A DNA stretch of 64,000 nt, taken from positions 124,001 through 188,000 of the forward strand of contig NZ_SLZR01000002.1 of NCBI RefSeq assembly GCF_004341165.1. Direction: 5' to 3'. Each line of letters begins with the position of its first letter. The first letter of the stretch is position 1. The position numbers and the translations under genes are program-made. The DNA comes from Reinekea marinisedimentorum (GTDB lineage Bacteria; Pseudomonadota; Gammaproteobacteria; Pseudomonadales; Natronospirillaceae). Below are positions 54,505 to 63,432 of this stretch, piece after piece. The notes below the pieces were generated by a model. The model ran no database searches. It saw only the letters and a program-made list of their open reading frames with translations, and was not told the origin of the DNA.

Positions 54505-56346
54505 ATGCTAAACAAATACCCCTTGTGGAAGTACCTGCTCGTCGGCTTTGTGATGATCGTAGGTATCTACTACAGCCTGCCTAACCTTTACCCGAACGAT
54601 TCTGCAGTACAAATTCGTGCAACCCAGGCCGGCCTTGTCGTTAATGACAAAACACTGGAGCGGGCCGAAGAAGTGCTGGACGAGGCAGGCATCGAGTACT
54701 TTGGTGCCGAAGTAAGCGAGCAGTCACTGCTGGTTCGTCTGTACAGTTCAGAAGATCAGTTAAAAGCCAAGGCAGCACTGCAAACCGGCTTAGGTTCTGA
54801 ATACATTATTGCGCTGAATCTGGCACCCACCACACCAGACTGGCTTCTGGCTCTGGGCGGCAAGCCAATGGCGCTGGGCCTCGATCTTTCCGGTGGCGTG
54901 CACTTCCTGATGGAAGTTGATATGGATAAGTATATCGCTTCGCGCCTGACCAGCTTTGAATCAGACATTAAACGGAACCTGCGTGAAGAAGGTATTCGTT
55001 ACCGTGCAGTGAGCATCAGCAGCGATGACACCATTCAGGTCATTCTGGCCAGTGAAGAATATCAGGACGAAGCCAACACTTGGTTCCGCCGCAACCTGAC
55101 CGAGTTTGCCGCCGAAAACACAACCGCGCGCAACCTGCCAGCGATTAATCTGACACTGACGGAAGAAGCCATTGTTGCGATGGAAGATTACGCCATCAAA
55201 CAGAACCAGACCACGCTTTCCAACCGGGTTAACGAAATCGGCGTAGCCGAGCCACTGGTACAGCGCCAGGGCCGCAACCGTATTGTGGTTGAGCTGCCGG
55301 GTGTGCAGGATACCGTGAATGCCAAGCGCATTCTGGGCAAATCGGCCAACCTGGAATACCGCCTGCAATCGCAGGATGGCACCGGTGAAGTCTTTACTTT
55401 CCGCGACAGCAACCGCACGGTAATGCTCGAAAACGACATCATCGTAACCGGCGACAACGTCACGAATGCGACCACCTCTTTCGATGAAAACGGCAACGCA
55501 GCCGTTTCGGTTACGCTCGACAGCGCCGGCGGCGCACGCATGGGCGAAACCACTAAGAACAACCTGCAACAGCCAATGGCCGTTCTGTTCATTGAACAGA
55601 AATCCGAGCTGATCGGTTATGAAGAAGTGAACGGTGAGCAGGTACCGCAGTACCGCAACTACGAAGTGAAAGAGGTAATTTCGCTGGCAACCATTCAGGG
55701 CGTGTTCTCCTCCAACTTCCAGACTACCGGCCTGGACAGCGCGGAAGAAGCCTCAGAGCTTGCCCTGCTGTTACGCTCCGGCGCACTGGCTGCACCAATG
55801 ACGTTCGCGGAAGAACGTACCGTTGGGCCAAGCATGGGGGCTGAAAACATCGCTAAAGGTATGAACAGTGTCGCCATCGGCTTCGCACTGGTCATCCTGT
55901 TTATGGTTGTTTTCTATAAAGTGTTCGGCATCTTCGCGAGTGTTGCGCTGACCATGAACCTGGTTTTAGTCGTCGCCGTCATGTCTATCCTCGGCGCTAC
56001 GCTAACGCTGCCGGGCATTGCGGGTATCGTATTGACGGTGGGTATGGCGGTCGATGCCAACGTGCTGATCTTCTCGCGTATTAAAGAAGAGCTCGCGGTC
56101 GGCAAGCCCGTTCAGTCGGCAATTGATGCCGGCTACAGAAATGCCTTCTCAACCATTATCGATGCCAATATCACCACCTTTATTGTCGCCGTAATTCTGT
56201 ACGCTATCGGTACCGGCTCTGTGAAAGGCTTCGCCGTGACACTGTCTGTGGGTATTTTAACGTCCATGTTCACCGCTATTGTTTTAACCCGCGCCCTGAC
56301 CAACCTGGTCTACGGCGGCCGTGCGGTTAAAAAGCTGCCCATTTAA
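54505..56346 (+). CDS. secD: Protein translocase subunit SecD
   Basis: SecD is an inner-membrane Sec accessory protein that uses the proton gradient to pull exported proteins out. The 613-residue protein has helix 1 (about 7-25), a large periplasmic P1 domain with GLDLSGGVHFLMEVD near 125 (D1 motif), and five C-terminal helices from about residue 450 that contain the family signatures AGIVLTVGMAVDANVLIFSR and RNAFSTIIDANITT. Length is close to the E. coli SecD (615). It is followed 10 bases later by secF. Confidence 0.97.
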   Translation: MLNKYPLWKYLLVGFVMIVGIYYSLPNLYPNDSAVQIRATQAGLVVNDKTLERAEEVLDEAGIEYFGAEVSEQSLLVRLYSSEDQLKAKAALQTGLGSEYIIALNLAPTTPDWLLALGGKPMALGLDLSGGVHFLMEVDMDKYIASRLTSFESDIKRNLREEGIRYRAVSISSDDTIQVILASEEYQDEANTWFRRNLTEFAAENTTARNLPAINLTLTEEAIVAMEDYAIKQNQTTLSNRVNEIGVAEPLVQRQGRNRIVVELPGVQDTVNAKRILGKSANLEYRLQSQDGTGEVFTFRDSNRTVMLENDIIVTGDNVTNATTSFDENGNAAVSVTLDSAGGARMGETTKNNLQQPMAVLFIEQKSELIGYEEVNGEQVPQYRNYEVKEVISLATIQGVFSSNFQTTGLDSAEEASELALLLRSGALAAPMTFAEERTVGPSMGAENIAKGMNSVAIGFALVILFMVVFYKVFGIFASVALTMNLVLVVAVMSILGATLTLPGIAGIVLTVGMAVDANVLIFSRIKEELAVGKPVQSAIDAGYRNAFSTIIDANITTFIVAVILYAIGTGSVKGFAVTLSVGILTSMFTAIVLTRALTNLVYGGRAVKKLPI

Positions 56347-56356
56347 GGAGATTGAC

Positions 56357-57316
56357 ATGTCTGATACAAAAATCATCGACTTTATGGGTAAGCGCACCAT
56401 TGCGGTGTTTTTCTCGCTGGCGCTGATCATTATCTCAATCGGCTCACTGGCTACCCGAGGCCTGAACTTTGGTTTGGATTTCACCGGTGGCGCGCAGATT
56501 GAACTCGGCTTTCAAAGCGAAGTGGATGTCGAACAGGTGCGATCCATTCTGGCTGATGTTGGCTACAACGACGCCGTTGTTCAGTACTTCGGTAACAACT
56601 CCGATGTACTGATCCGCCTGCAGGAAGATAACAACCCGCAACTGGGTGAGCAGGTTTTGGCTGCCGTTCAGGAAAGCCGCGAAGACGCCAGCCTGCGCCG
56701 TAATGAGTATGTTGGCCCGCAGGTCGGTGAAGAACTGGCAGACCAGGGTGGCATCGGCATGATCGTCGCTCTGGCGCTGGTCATGACTTACATCGCCTTC
56801 CGCTTTCAGTTGAAGTTTGCCATTGGCGCAGTCAGCGCACTGGCACACGATGTCATCATCGTGCTGGGCTTTTTCTCGGTGACGCAGATCGCTTTCGACT
56901 TAACGGTTCTGGCTGCGGTACTCGCGGTGATCGGTTACTCACTGAACGATACCATCGTGGTCGCCGACCGGATTCGTGAGAACTTCCGCACGGTTCGTCG
57001 CGATGACGTTCATTACCTGATTAACCTGTCGCTCTCCCAAACACTGGGCCGAACCTTAATCACCTCGATCACCACCATGCTGGTGTTGGTTGCACTGGGT
57101 CTGTTTGGCGGCGAGTTAATCTTTGGCTTTGCTATTGCGCTGATTGTGGGCGTAGGCATTGGTACTTACTCTTCCATCTACGTAGCCGCCAGCATTCTGA
57201 TGCTGATGAAGGTCTCGAAAGAAGACCTGATGCCGAAAGAGCGCGACCAGCTCGATCAGGATGAAGTGCCGTCCTGGCTGAAAGACGAAGAAGGCGACCT
57301 GGAAAACGAAAAGTAA
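56357..57316 (+). CDS. secF: Protein translocase subunit SecF
   Basis: The ATG at 56357 has AAGGAG 7 bases upstream; 319 residues. The protein has helix 1 (about 13-33), the D1 motif GLNFGLDFTGGAQIEL and five helices with VIGYSLNDTIVVADRIREN near residue 200 and SQTLGRTLITSITTMLVLVAL near 228, given here in parts as SQTLGRTLITS and TTMLVLVALG. It partners SecD in the SecDF-YajC complex. An acidic tail ends the protein. Confidence 0.96.
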   Translation: MSDTKIIDFMGKRTIAVFFSLALIIISIGSLATRGLNFGLDFTGGAQIELGFQSEVDVEQVRSILADVGYNDAVVQYFGNNSDVLIRLQEDNNPQLGEQVLAAVQESREDASLRRNEYVGPQVGEELADQGGIGMIVALALVMTYIAFRFQLKFAIGAVSALAHDVIIVLGFFSVTQIAFDLTVLAAVLAVIGYSLNDTIVVADRIRENFRTVRRDDVHYLINLSLSQTLGRTLITSITTMLVLVALGLFGGELIFGFAIALIVGVGIGTYSSIYVAASILMLMKVSKEDLMPKERDQLDQDEVPSWLKDEEGDLENEK

Positions 57317-57331
57317 AGTCGCCTTCGGCCC

Positions 57332-57401
57332 GTGGTCAGCAGGGCGCTATTCAGCGGCAGACATTCGCTCTGCCGCTGCCTGAAATCCCCCTGCTGACCA
57401 C
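57332..57401. repeat. Double-stem palindrome between secF and trpS
   Basis: GTGGTCAGCAGGG (57332-57344) is perfectly complementary to 57389-57401, and inside it CAGCGGCAGA (57352-57361) is perfectly complementary to 57369-57378. There is no T-tract. It could be a Rho-independent-like barrier, a protein-binding cruciform or a palindromic repeat. Confidence 0.7.
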
Positions 57402-57490
57402 TGTTATCGCTAACCAGACAAAGCCGCAAGCTGTCACTTTTCTGTGTTAAACTCCGACCCTTGCTCAACCCAAACGACGAAGAATTCACC

Positions 57491-58501
57491 ATGACCCAGA
57501 CACGAGTTTTAACCGGCGTTACTGCAACCGGTATTCCACATTTAGGCAACTACGCTGGCGCGATTCGCCCAGCCATTCAAGCAAGCCAAAAGGCCGATAC
57601 AGAGTCATTCCTGTTCATGGCCGATTACCATGCCCTGATCAAATGCCACGAGCCGAAGACCATTCAGGAGTCTGCACGCGCCATTGCCGCCACCTGGCTG
57701 GCTTGCGGATTAAATCCGGATCAGGTCACGTTTTATCGGCAGAGCAGCATCCCGGAAATTCTTGAACTGAGCTGGATTCTGACCACCATTACGGCCAAAG
57801 GCCTGATGAACCGTGCACATGCCTACAAGGCCGCAGTACAGGCGAATGAAGAAGACAATCAGGCCGATGCCGATAAAGGCGTTGAGATGGGCTTGTTCTC
57901 GTACCCGATCCTGATGACCGCAGACATTCTGATGTTTAATGGCCAGAAGATTCCGGTCGGAAAAGACCAGATTCAGCACATTGAAATGGCACGCGATATT
58001 GCTCAGCGTTTCAACTACCTGTACAGCGAAACGTTCAGCCTGCCTGAGGCCGTTGTCGATGAAAACGCGATGATCATTCCCGGGCTGGATGGCCGAAAAA
58101 TGTCGAAGAGCTATGGCAACACCATTCCTCTGTTTGAAGGCGAAAAGAAATTCCGCAAACTGATCAACAAGATCAAAACCAACAGCCTGGAACCGGGGGA
58201 ACCCAAAGACCCGGACGGCTGTACGTTGTTTGCCATCTACTCCGCATTTACGGATGAGTCGGCGCAGGCCGATCTGCGCCAGCGCTATGCCGATGGCATT
58301 GGCTGGGGCGACATGAAAAAATTCCTGTTTGAATTTTTGAATGACGAGCTCAAAGACAAACGTGAAGAGTACAACCGTTTAATGAATGACCCAGCCGAAC
58401 TGGATCGCTACCTGGCGAAAGGCGCAGAAAAAGCCCGCGTTTATGCGACACCTTTCTTACAGGAAATTCGCAAGAAGGTTGGCATTGCGCCGATGGCTTA
58501 G
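57491..58501 (+). CDS. trpS: Tryptophanyl-tRNA synthetase
   Basis: The start at 57491 gives [20 protein letters not shown], the family beginning, and 336 residues. The class I motifs are HLGN (in [12 protein letters not shown], the HIGH equivalent) and [10 protein letters not shown] near residue 200 (KMSKS). [14 protein letters not shown] and [14 protein letters not shown] sequence ([18 protein letters not shown]) form the Trp/ATP site. Cytoplasmic, essential. The 170-base gap from secF holds a large palindrome. Confidence 0.96.
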   Translation: MTQTRVLTGVTATGIPHLGNYAGAIRPAIQASQKADTESFLFMADYHALIKCHEPKTIQESARAIAATWLACGLNPDQVTFYRQSSIPEILELSWILTTITAKGLMNRAHAYKAAVQANEEDNQADADKGVEMGLFSYPILMTADILMFNGQKIPVGKDQIQHIEMARDIAQRFNYLYSETFSLPEAVVDENAMIIPGLDGRKMSKSYGNTIPLFEGEKKFRKLINKIKTNSLEPGEPKDPDGCTLFAIYSAFTDESAQADLRQRYADGIGWGDMKKFLFEFLNDELKDKREEYNRLMNDPAELDRYLAKGAEKARVYATPFLQEIRKKVGIAPMA

Positions 58502-58518
58502 GTAGTAAACGTTGGACG

Positions 58519-58524
58519 TATAAT
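58519..58524 (+). promoter_or_regulatory. -10 element before a possible small RNA
   Basis: A perfect TATAAT lies 18 bases after the trpS stop; the -35 region is poor. It would start a transcript near 58531. Confidence 0.45.
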
Positions 58525-58530
58525 GTGAGA

Positions 58531-58696
58531 TGCTAGGATTTCTGCTCAGAAGCATCAGAGCTAGCGGCCGGGGCTTTCTGCGCAGGTGCAGAGGGGTTTC
58601 CCGAACACCGGAGTGGGAAGTACCGGGTGGCTCTGAATGTGAGTAATCCGACATCCCGGCATTAAACGTAAAAAAACCGCTTCGACGGTTTTTTTA
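58531..58696 (+). ncRNA. Candidate structured small RNA
   Basis: A non-coding stretch of about 165 bases starts after a consensus -10 and ends in a strong terminator. It contains several stems: GCTAG...CTAGC closing TTCTG/AGAA, TCTGC...GCAGA, CCGG...CCGG and CGGG...CCCGG. No open reading frame or known RNA family (4.5S, 6S, tmRNA, common riboswitches) was recognised. It could instead be the 3' untranslated region of trpS. Confidence 0.4.
58670..58695. terminator. Bidirectional terminator
   Basis: AAAAAAACCG, loop CTTCGA and CGGTTTTTTT form a stem with A and T tracts on both sides, which serves transcripts from the left and the GNAT gene from the right. Confidence 0.9.
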
Positions 58697-58722
58697 TGGG
58701 TCACAAAAAATTAGCGACGGCA

Positions 58723-59205
58723 CTACAAATCTTTTTGCCAGAACAAGGCGGTGCCGGCTTTTTCATCGAGCTGATAGTCTGCAAAGCCAAACTTGCGATA
58801 AGAGTTTTTCGCAACGTCGTTACCACTCAAAACCTCAAGCGTCACCTTACAGCAACCTCGGTCGCGTGCGGTTTGTTCCGCTGCGGCCAGCAATTTTTGG
58901 CTTAAACCGAGCCCGCGAAATTTTTTATTCACAGCTAAATCGTGAATGTTCAGCAATGGCTTGCATTTAAAGGTAGAAAAGCCGGGAATACAGTTAATAA
59001 AGCCGGCGGGCTCACCTTCTACATAGCAAATAAAACTGACGGCCCCGGGCACATCCTGAAGTGCAACAGCCAAATTACTTTTAACGAATTCAGGCAATGG
59101 CTCCCCACCGCCCATGGCATCTTTTGCGTAGTCGTTAAGCAAACCAACCAGCTGTTCAGCCTGCGTGTTATCCCTGTAATCGACTTGTTCAATTGCTATT
59201 TTCAC
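58723..59205 (-). CDS. GNAT family N-acetyltransferase
   Basis: The 160-residue single-domain protein has the GNAT acetyl-CoA motif A as [17 protein letters not shown] near residue 94 (R-x-x-G-x-G) and motif B in [24 protein letters not shown], written here in part as [19 protein letters not shown]. The substrate is unknown. It is convergent with trpS. Confidence 0.88.
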   Translation of the reverse strand: MKIAIEQVDYRDNTQAEQLVGLLNDYAKDAMGGGEPLPEFVKSNLAVALQDVPGAVSFICYVEGEPAGFINCIPGFSTFKCKPLLNIHDLAVNKKFRGLGLSQKLLAAAEQTARDRGCCKVTLEVLSGNDVAKNSYRKFGFADYQLDEKAGTALFWQKDL

Positions 59206-59326
59206 TGCATGCCTCCATACAAGCTTTCAAAAGCGTTACAAAATTAAAATTCATATTTTTAAACTATTGCGATGCTCTCAGCGTAAAACAGATTGCAAAC
59301 AAACAACACACCCTGAGGAAATAACA

Positions 59327-59812
59327 ATGCTTAAAAAACTACTGGTGATTTGCCTTGCCACCTTCGCGACCCTGGCTTTTGCTCATAACCACAAGGCAGG
59401 AGAAAAAGACATTGTCGACACGGCCGTTGAAGCAGGTTCGTTCAACACTCTGGTTGCTGCTGTGCAGGCTGCCGGGCTGGTTGAAACACTCAAGGGAGAA
59501 GGCCCTTTTACCGTTTTCGCGCCAACCGATGAAGCCTTTGCCAAGCTGCCGGCCGGTACCGTTGAAAGCCTGTTGATGCCGGAAAACAAAGATCAACTGG
59601 TCGCCATACTAACCTACCATGTGGTCCCGGGCGCAGTGAAAGCCGCCGATGTTGTCGGGCTCAGCAGCGCTAAAACCGTTCAGGGCCAAAGCGTTAAAAT
59701 TAAAACCTATGGCGGTGCGGTCATGATTGATGAAGCTAAAGTTGTTGCCACCGACATCATGGCCACCAATGGCATTATTCACGTTATCGACACCGTAATT
59801 CTGCCGGAATAG
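59327..59812 (+). CDS. Fasciclin (FAS1) domain exported protein
   Basis: The ATG at 59327 with GAGGAA upstream gives 161 residues. A signal peptide (about 1-20, AFA) is followed by one FAS1 domain: [35 protein letters not shown] (H1 motif), [10 protein letters not shown] and a C-terminal [13 protein letters not shown] (H2 motif). Single-FAS1 secreted proteins mediate adhesion or stress-related surface functions. It stands alone. Confidence 0.94.
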   Translation: MLKKLLVICLATFATLAFAHNHKAGEKDIVDTAVEAGSFNTLVAAVQAAGLVETLKGEGPFTVFAPTDEAFAKLPAGTVESLLMPENKDQLVAILTYHVVPGAVKAADVVGLSSAKTVQGQSVKIKTYGGAVMIDEAKVVATDIMATNGIIHVIDTVILPE

Positions 59813-59854
59813 CCCTCCAACCTGCAGCCACAACCCCGGCCGATTTCGCCGGGG

Positions 59855-60337
59855 CTATTTCGTCTTTAGCAATAAGCTGTCATCAATACTCTTAAAGACT
59901 GAGGCCGAGTCGATCAGTGCCTTAGCGGTCAGTTTAGGCACGCCATAGACCTCAAAGCCTTTGTTGAATGACCGTCGAATCTTATCGCCTAAGATGGCGA
60001 AATCGCCATCACCGGAAACAAGCACCACAACATCGCTCTTTGCTGCTGCATCGAGCGCATCAATAGTAATACCAACATCCCAATCGCCCTTGGCACTGCC
60101 ATCGGCACGCTGAATAAAGGGCTTCAGTTTCACTTCGAAGCCGATGGCCCGAAGTATGTTCTGAAACTGCCGCTGCTTTTCATCGCCACGTTCAACGGCA
60201 TAGGCATAAGCATTGACGACCTGACGGTTTTCAGTGACATCGGCCCAAAACCGGTTGTAGTCGAAGTTACGGCCATAGGCATGACGCGTCGTGTAGTAGA
60301 CGTTTTGCACATCCACCAGAATTGAAATTTTTTCCAT
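59855..60337 (-). CDS. NYN domain (LabA/DUF88-like) protein
   Basis: The 160-residue protein has the PIN-like NYN fold with its acidic metal-binding residues: SILVDVQNVYY (Asp 9), KGDWDVGITIDALDAA near 85 and VLVSGDGDFAIL near 105. NYN proteins are usually ribonucleases, but the target is unknown. Its stop is 43 bases from the convergent fasciclin gene. Confidence 0.92.
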   Translation of the reverse strand: MEKISILVDVQNVYYTTRHAYGRNFDYNRFWADVTENRQVVNAYAYAVERGDEKQRQFQNILRAIGFEVKLKPFIQRADGSAKGDWDVGITIDALDAAAKSDVVVLVSGDGDFAILGDKIRRSFNKGFEVYGVPKLTAKALIDSASVFKSIDDSLLLKTK

Positions 60338-60438
60338 TAACTCAGCCGGCCGATATTCATTTGCAGCGAGTGTACGTGTTTTATGCAGGCATTAAAAAGG
60401 GGGCTAAGCCCCCTCAGTTTTCAGACGCCGCTGATTTG

Positions 60439-61359
60439 TTACAGATACAGCTGGTAAAACGCCAGTGTACGCGACCAGGCCAGTTCCGCCTGCTCTTCGT
60501 TATAGCGACCGGTTGAGTCGTTGTGGAAGCCATGGTTCACGCCAGCATAAATATGCTTGGTGTAGTCAGCATCAATGCTTTTCAGCGTAGCTTCATAATC
60601 TTCAATAGAGGCATTCACCCGCTGATCCAGCTCGGCATACTGCAGCAATAGCGGCGCAGTAATGTTCTTCTGCAGTTCGGCAGCCGCTGGCGTTCCATAA
60701 AAAGGCACACCGGCGTCCAGATCATCACCCAGCGTCGCAGCCAGCATGTTGACGACATAGCCGCCGAAACAGAAGCCCACAGCGCCCAGTTTACCGTTGC
60801 TCATCTTGTGATTCTTCAGATACATGGCAGCGGCAATGAAATCTTCTTCAATCTTTGCGCGGTCCATAGAGCTCTGCATGGCACGGCCCTGATCGTCATT
60901 ACCCGGGTAACCACCCAGCGGGTAGAGCGCATCCGGTGCAAATGCAATATAGCCGGCTTTAGCCAAACGACGGGCAACGTCTTCAATGTATGGGTTCAGT
61001 CCACGGTTTTCATGTACAACCAGAACCACCGATGCGGTGTCTGTAACCTTGGTTGGTACGACCAGGTAACCACGACCTTCGCCATGACCTTTTGGCGACG
61101 GGAAGGTTTCATAGGTAGCCTTGATCTCTTCATCATTGAACGACACCTGCTCAGCCAGGGCATAGTTTGGCAGCAGTGCCGATGTCAGGGTGCCCATGGT
61201 CAAACCAACAGCCGTCAGTGTGGATAAGCGGGCCAGAAAGGTCCGGCGATCAATCAGGCCGTGCGCATATTCGTCATACCAGTCGAATGCTTCCTGCGGA
61301 ATAGCCCGGGCGGAAGTAGCTGCGTTTTGCGTCTGTTGGGTAGTCTCTTGGTGATGCAT
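60439..61359 (-). CDS. Dienelactone hydrolase family protein with Tat-like signal
   Basis: The 306-residue alpha/beta hydrolase has the dienelactone hydrolase triad: nucleophile Cys 197 in GFCFGGYV, Asp in LLQYAELDQRV near 243 and His in AGVNHGFHND near 275; VVHENRGLN supplies the Glu that poises the Cys. An internal twin-arginine-type segment DRRTFLARLSTLTAVGLTMG (about 37-56) after a long N-terminal part suggests export by Tat. Substrates of such exported members are unknown. A promoter is expected in 61360-61500. Confidence 0.88.
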   Translation of the reverse strand: MHHQETTQQTQNAATSARAIPQEAFDWYDEYAHGLIDRRTFLARLSTLTAVGLTMGTLTSALLPNYALAEQVSFNDEEIKATYETFPSPKGHGEGRGYLVVPTKVTDTASVVLVVHENRGLNPYIEDVARRLAKAGYIAFAPDALYPLGGYPGNDDQGRAMQSSMDRAKIEEDFIAAAMYLKNHKMSNGKLGAVGFCFGGYVVNMLAATLGDDLDAGVPFYGTPAAAELQKNITAPLLLQYAELDQRVNASIEDYEATLKSIDADYTKHIYAGVNHGFHNDSTGRYNEEQAELAWSRTLAFYQLYL

Positions 61360-61680
61360 CAGTGAATCCTCACTCTCAGTAACCGGTTAGATTTATTGAT
61401 ACTGCTTGTCGTGCGACTCTCAACGCACGCTTCAATGCTTATAAATGCTTATTTGGTTTCAGTACTGCTTAGGCCCGTTTAAAGGCACAACGAGTCACAG
61501 ACCTCACGTTAGTAGAAAAGTTTCTGTTCAAGAAGCGAATAGTGCTCAAATCTGCACCAGATACGACTAAAGAAAGATGCATTAATGCCCTTTCATGCGC
61601 TTAGGCCCGTCCTTCTATAACAGCCTGCGATGGATATAATTCCGGTTATAATCTACGAACATTTTAAAAAGCCGGATCAC
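61360..61680. other. Divergent intergenic region
   Basis: This region lies between the dienelactone hydrolase and the methyltransferase genes. TATAAT-like sequences at about 61635 and 61645 could be the -10 of the methyltransferase gene. No gene was seen. Confidence 0.4.
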
Positions 61681-62184
61681 ATGCAAGAAGAATTCGCCTG
61701 TATAGGCCTGACCAACCCAAAAAGTGCCTCTAACCTCGGCTCAGTGCTGCGGGCCGCCGGTTGCTTTGGTGCCGATGAAGTCTGGTACCACGGTAACCGC
61801 ATTGAATATGCGAAGAAGTATGCAACCGATACCCAGCTTGCGGCAGAACGTGTCGCACTGGTTAAGGTTGAAAGCTTTATTGAACAGAAGCCGATTGATG
61901 TAAAGCTGGTATGCGTTGAGCTGACCGTCGGCGCAACACCACTGGCCGAGTTCACTCACCCGGAAAAGGCGCTGTATGTTTTTGGCCCGGAAGACGGCAG
62001 CATCAGTCAGGAGGTGGTTTCAAAGGCCGATGCCGTTGTCTACATTCCCACCCACGATTGCCTTAATCTGGCGGCCACCGCCAACATCGTTTTATATGAT
62101 CGGGCAACCAAGAGAAATCTGGTCAGCCGGAGTGACGAACAGATCATCGACAGCCGCGACCGCAACAATGTCACTAAAATTTAA
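61681..62184 (+). CDS. SPOUT (TrmH/SpoU) RNA methyltransferase
   Basis: The start at 61681 is preferred because the family similarity begins at FACIGLTNPKSASNLGSVLR; an ATG 51 bases upstream is close to the likely promoter. The 167-residue protein has the three SPOUT motifs: NLGSVLRAAGCFGADEV near residue 18, YVFGPEDGSIS near 97 and IPTHDCLNLAATANIVLYD near 121, which form the knotted SAM site. It would methylate the ribose of a tRNA or rRNA nucleotide, but which one is not clear. Confidence 0.88.
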   Translation: MQEEFACIGLTNPKSASNLGSVLRAAGCFGADEVWYHGNRIEYAKKYATDTQLAAERVALVKVESFIEQKPIDVKLVCVELTVGATPLAEFTHPEKALYVFGPEDGSISQEVVSKADAVVYIPTHDCLNLAATANIVLYDRATKRNLVSRSDEQIIDSRDRNNVTKI

Positions 62185-62649
62185 TGAAAAAGGCGGGTTT
62201 TAGAAGCAAAAGACGATTGAGATCAATAAATCAGCCTTCATGCACTAAAATGCGCCACAAATCACACCGCAAACCAATAAGGTTTATTATTTTTAAACTT
62301 TTCCTGCAAAAATACGAAACCAAGCATTAAATAACGCCACCATGCTCGCCACAGGCTGAGCTTATAAAAATGAAAAGTTGACTATTGGGTGAAATTTTGC
62401 CGCAACATTGCAGTTCTTAAGCAGTTTTATTCTTGAGGCGCTGTTTTTAATTCATTTTTTGCATAAACGACATATTGACGTTCAAATGACAAAACACCTA
62501 TAGTCTTCAACTAGCTGGAAGGTTAGCCCTTATTCACGTCATTTCGAAGCCGGTTTTTTTGAGCTCCGACCTGTTGTTTATAAGTAGCAGCACGTTTAGC
62601 TACAACGCTCTTAGAGCACATTTAAATTTAAGAAAGATAGGAAAAAACT
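62185..62649. other. csp control region and long 5' leader
   Basis: No gene was seen in these 465 bases. The last 150 or so bases before csp are probably a structured mRNA leader, which is usual for cold-shock genes. A ribosome site AGGAAA sits just before the ATG. Confidence 0.4.
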
Positions 62650-62859
62650 ATGTCGGAAGCAGTCACTGGGACAGTTAAATGGTTCAACGAAACTAAAGGT
62701 TTTGGTTTCATCGAACAGGAAAACGGCCCTGATGTATTCGCTCACTTCAGTGCCATTGCTGGCTCAGGTTTCAAGACTCTTGCAGAAGGTCAAAAAGTTC
62801 GCTTTAACATCACTGCTGGTCAAAAAGGCCCTCAAGCTGAAAACATCGAGAAAATCTAA
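62650..62859 (+). CDS. Cold-shock protein, CspA family
   Basis: The 69-residue protein is a single cold-shock domain with RNP1 KGFGFIEQ (residues 16-23) and RNP2 VFAHFSAI (about 29-36), binding single-stranded RNA and DNA. The lead [14 protein letters not shown] is typical of CspA homologues. A composite terminator follows. Which Csp paralogue it is cannot be said. Confidence 0.95.
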   Translation: MSEAVTGTVKWFNETKGFGFIEQENGPDVFAHFSAIAGSGFKTLAEGQKVRFNITAGQKGPQAENIEKI

Positions 62860-62904
62860 GTCTTTGCAGCGCTAGCTGATCCAGACTAAAGATCTCGAAG
62901 ATTG

Positions 62905-62955
62905 AAAGCCCGGTATATCTACTGATAAATCCAGTAGAAACAGCCCGGGCTTTTT
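62905..62955 (+). terminator. Composite terminator of csp
   Basis: An outer stem AAAGCCCGG (62905-62913) with CCGGGCTTT (62945-62953) encloses an inner TCTACTG/CAGTAGA hairpin and ends in Ts. Confidence 0.85.
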
Positions 62956-63167
62956 AGTGCTTGAAAGTTTTGTTTTGCTCACTACAATGGCCGGCCGTTC
63001 ACCGCACGGAGACCGGGCTCTTTACCTCATCATTCATTTCTCAGAACTTGTTCAAAGTTGACCTCAGTCATATCAACCACCCCTTTTAAAAACATCTAAA
63101 ACACAACATATTGATGTTTAACTCAACACATACCACCATATATGCATCAGCGCCCAGAACGGCACAG

Positions 63168-63324
63168 GTATCAATTTGTTTTTATAGCCCTGTAGGGAAT
63201 TTCGTTTAAGCGAAAGCTGCCCCCGCAACTGTAATCAGGAAGCAACCCGTCGTTATCCACTGACATCCAATGTTGGGAAGGTGACGGTATGCGAAGTACT
63301 GGAAGCCAGGAGACCTGCTGATAC
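63168..63324 (+). promoter_or_regulatory. Cobalamin (adenosylcobalamin) riboswitch
   Basis: The aptamer has the conserved core GGGAATTT...GCGAAAGCTGCCCCCGCAACTGTAA and the B12 box GAAGCCAGGAGACCTGC (63302-63318). Terminal bases GTATCA (63168-63173) pair with TGATAC (63319-63324) to form P1. In known systems B12 binding shuts off the downstream gene. Confidence 0.93.
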
Positions 63325-63342
63325 AACCCTTAATTCAAACTG

Positions 63343-63423
63343 GACGGGGAGTTCCGGTGCGGCTTCGCAGGCTGATTAATGCCTGCCATTTTTGCGCGCC
63401 TCCCGTCAGCATCATTCGGGAGG
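63343..63423 (+). terminator. Riboswitch expression platform: terminator and SD hairpin
   Basis: A terminator GCAGGC/GCCTGC with loop TGATTAAT (63367-63386) is followed by ATTTTT. Just after it CCTCCCG (63399-63405) pairs with CGGGAGG (63417-63423), covering the nrdD ribosome site. GACGGGGAG (63343-63351) can pair instead with CTCCCGTC (63400-63407, one bulge) and would open that site. Two control layers are possible. Confidence 0.65.
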
Positions 63424-63432
63424 AATGATCCC

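Noticed and set aside
57461..57490. Longer start for trpS
   Set aside because: The extra ten residues precede the family start MTQTRVLTG and have no better ribosome site.
63113..63128. FNR-like sequence before the nrdD riboswitch
   Set aside because: TTGATGTTTAACTCAA has the wrong spacing and a poor second half-site.
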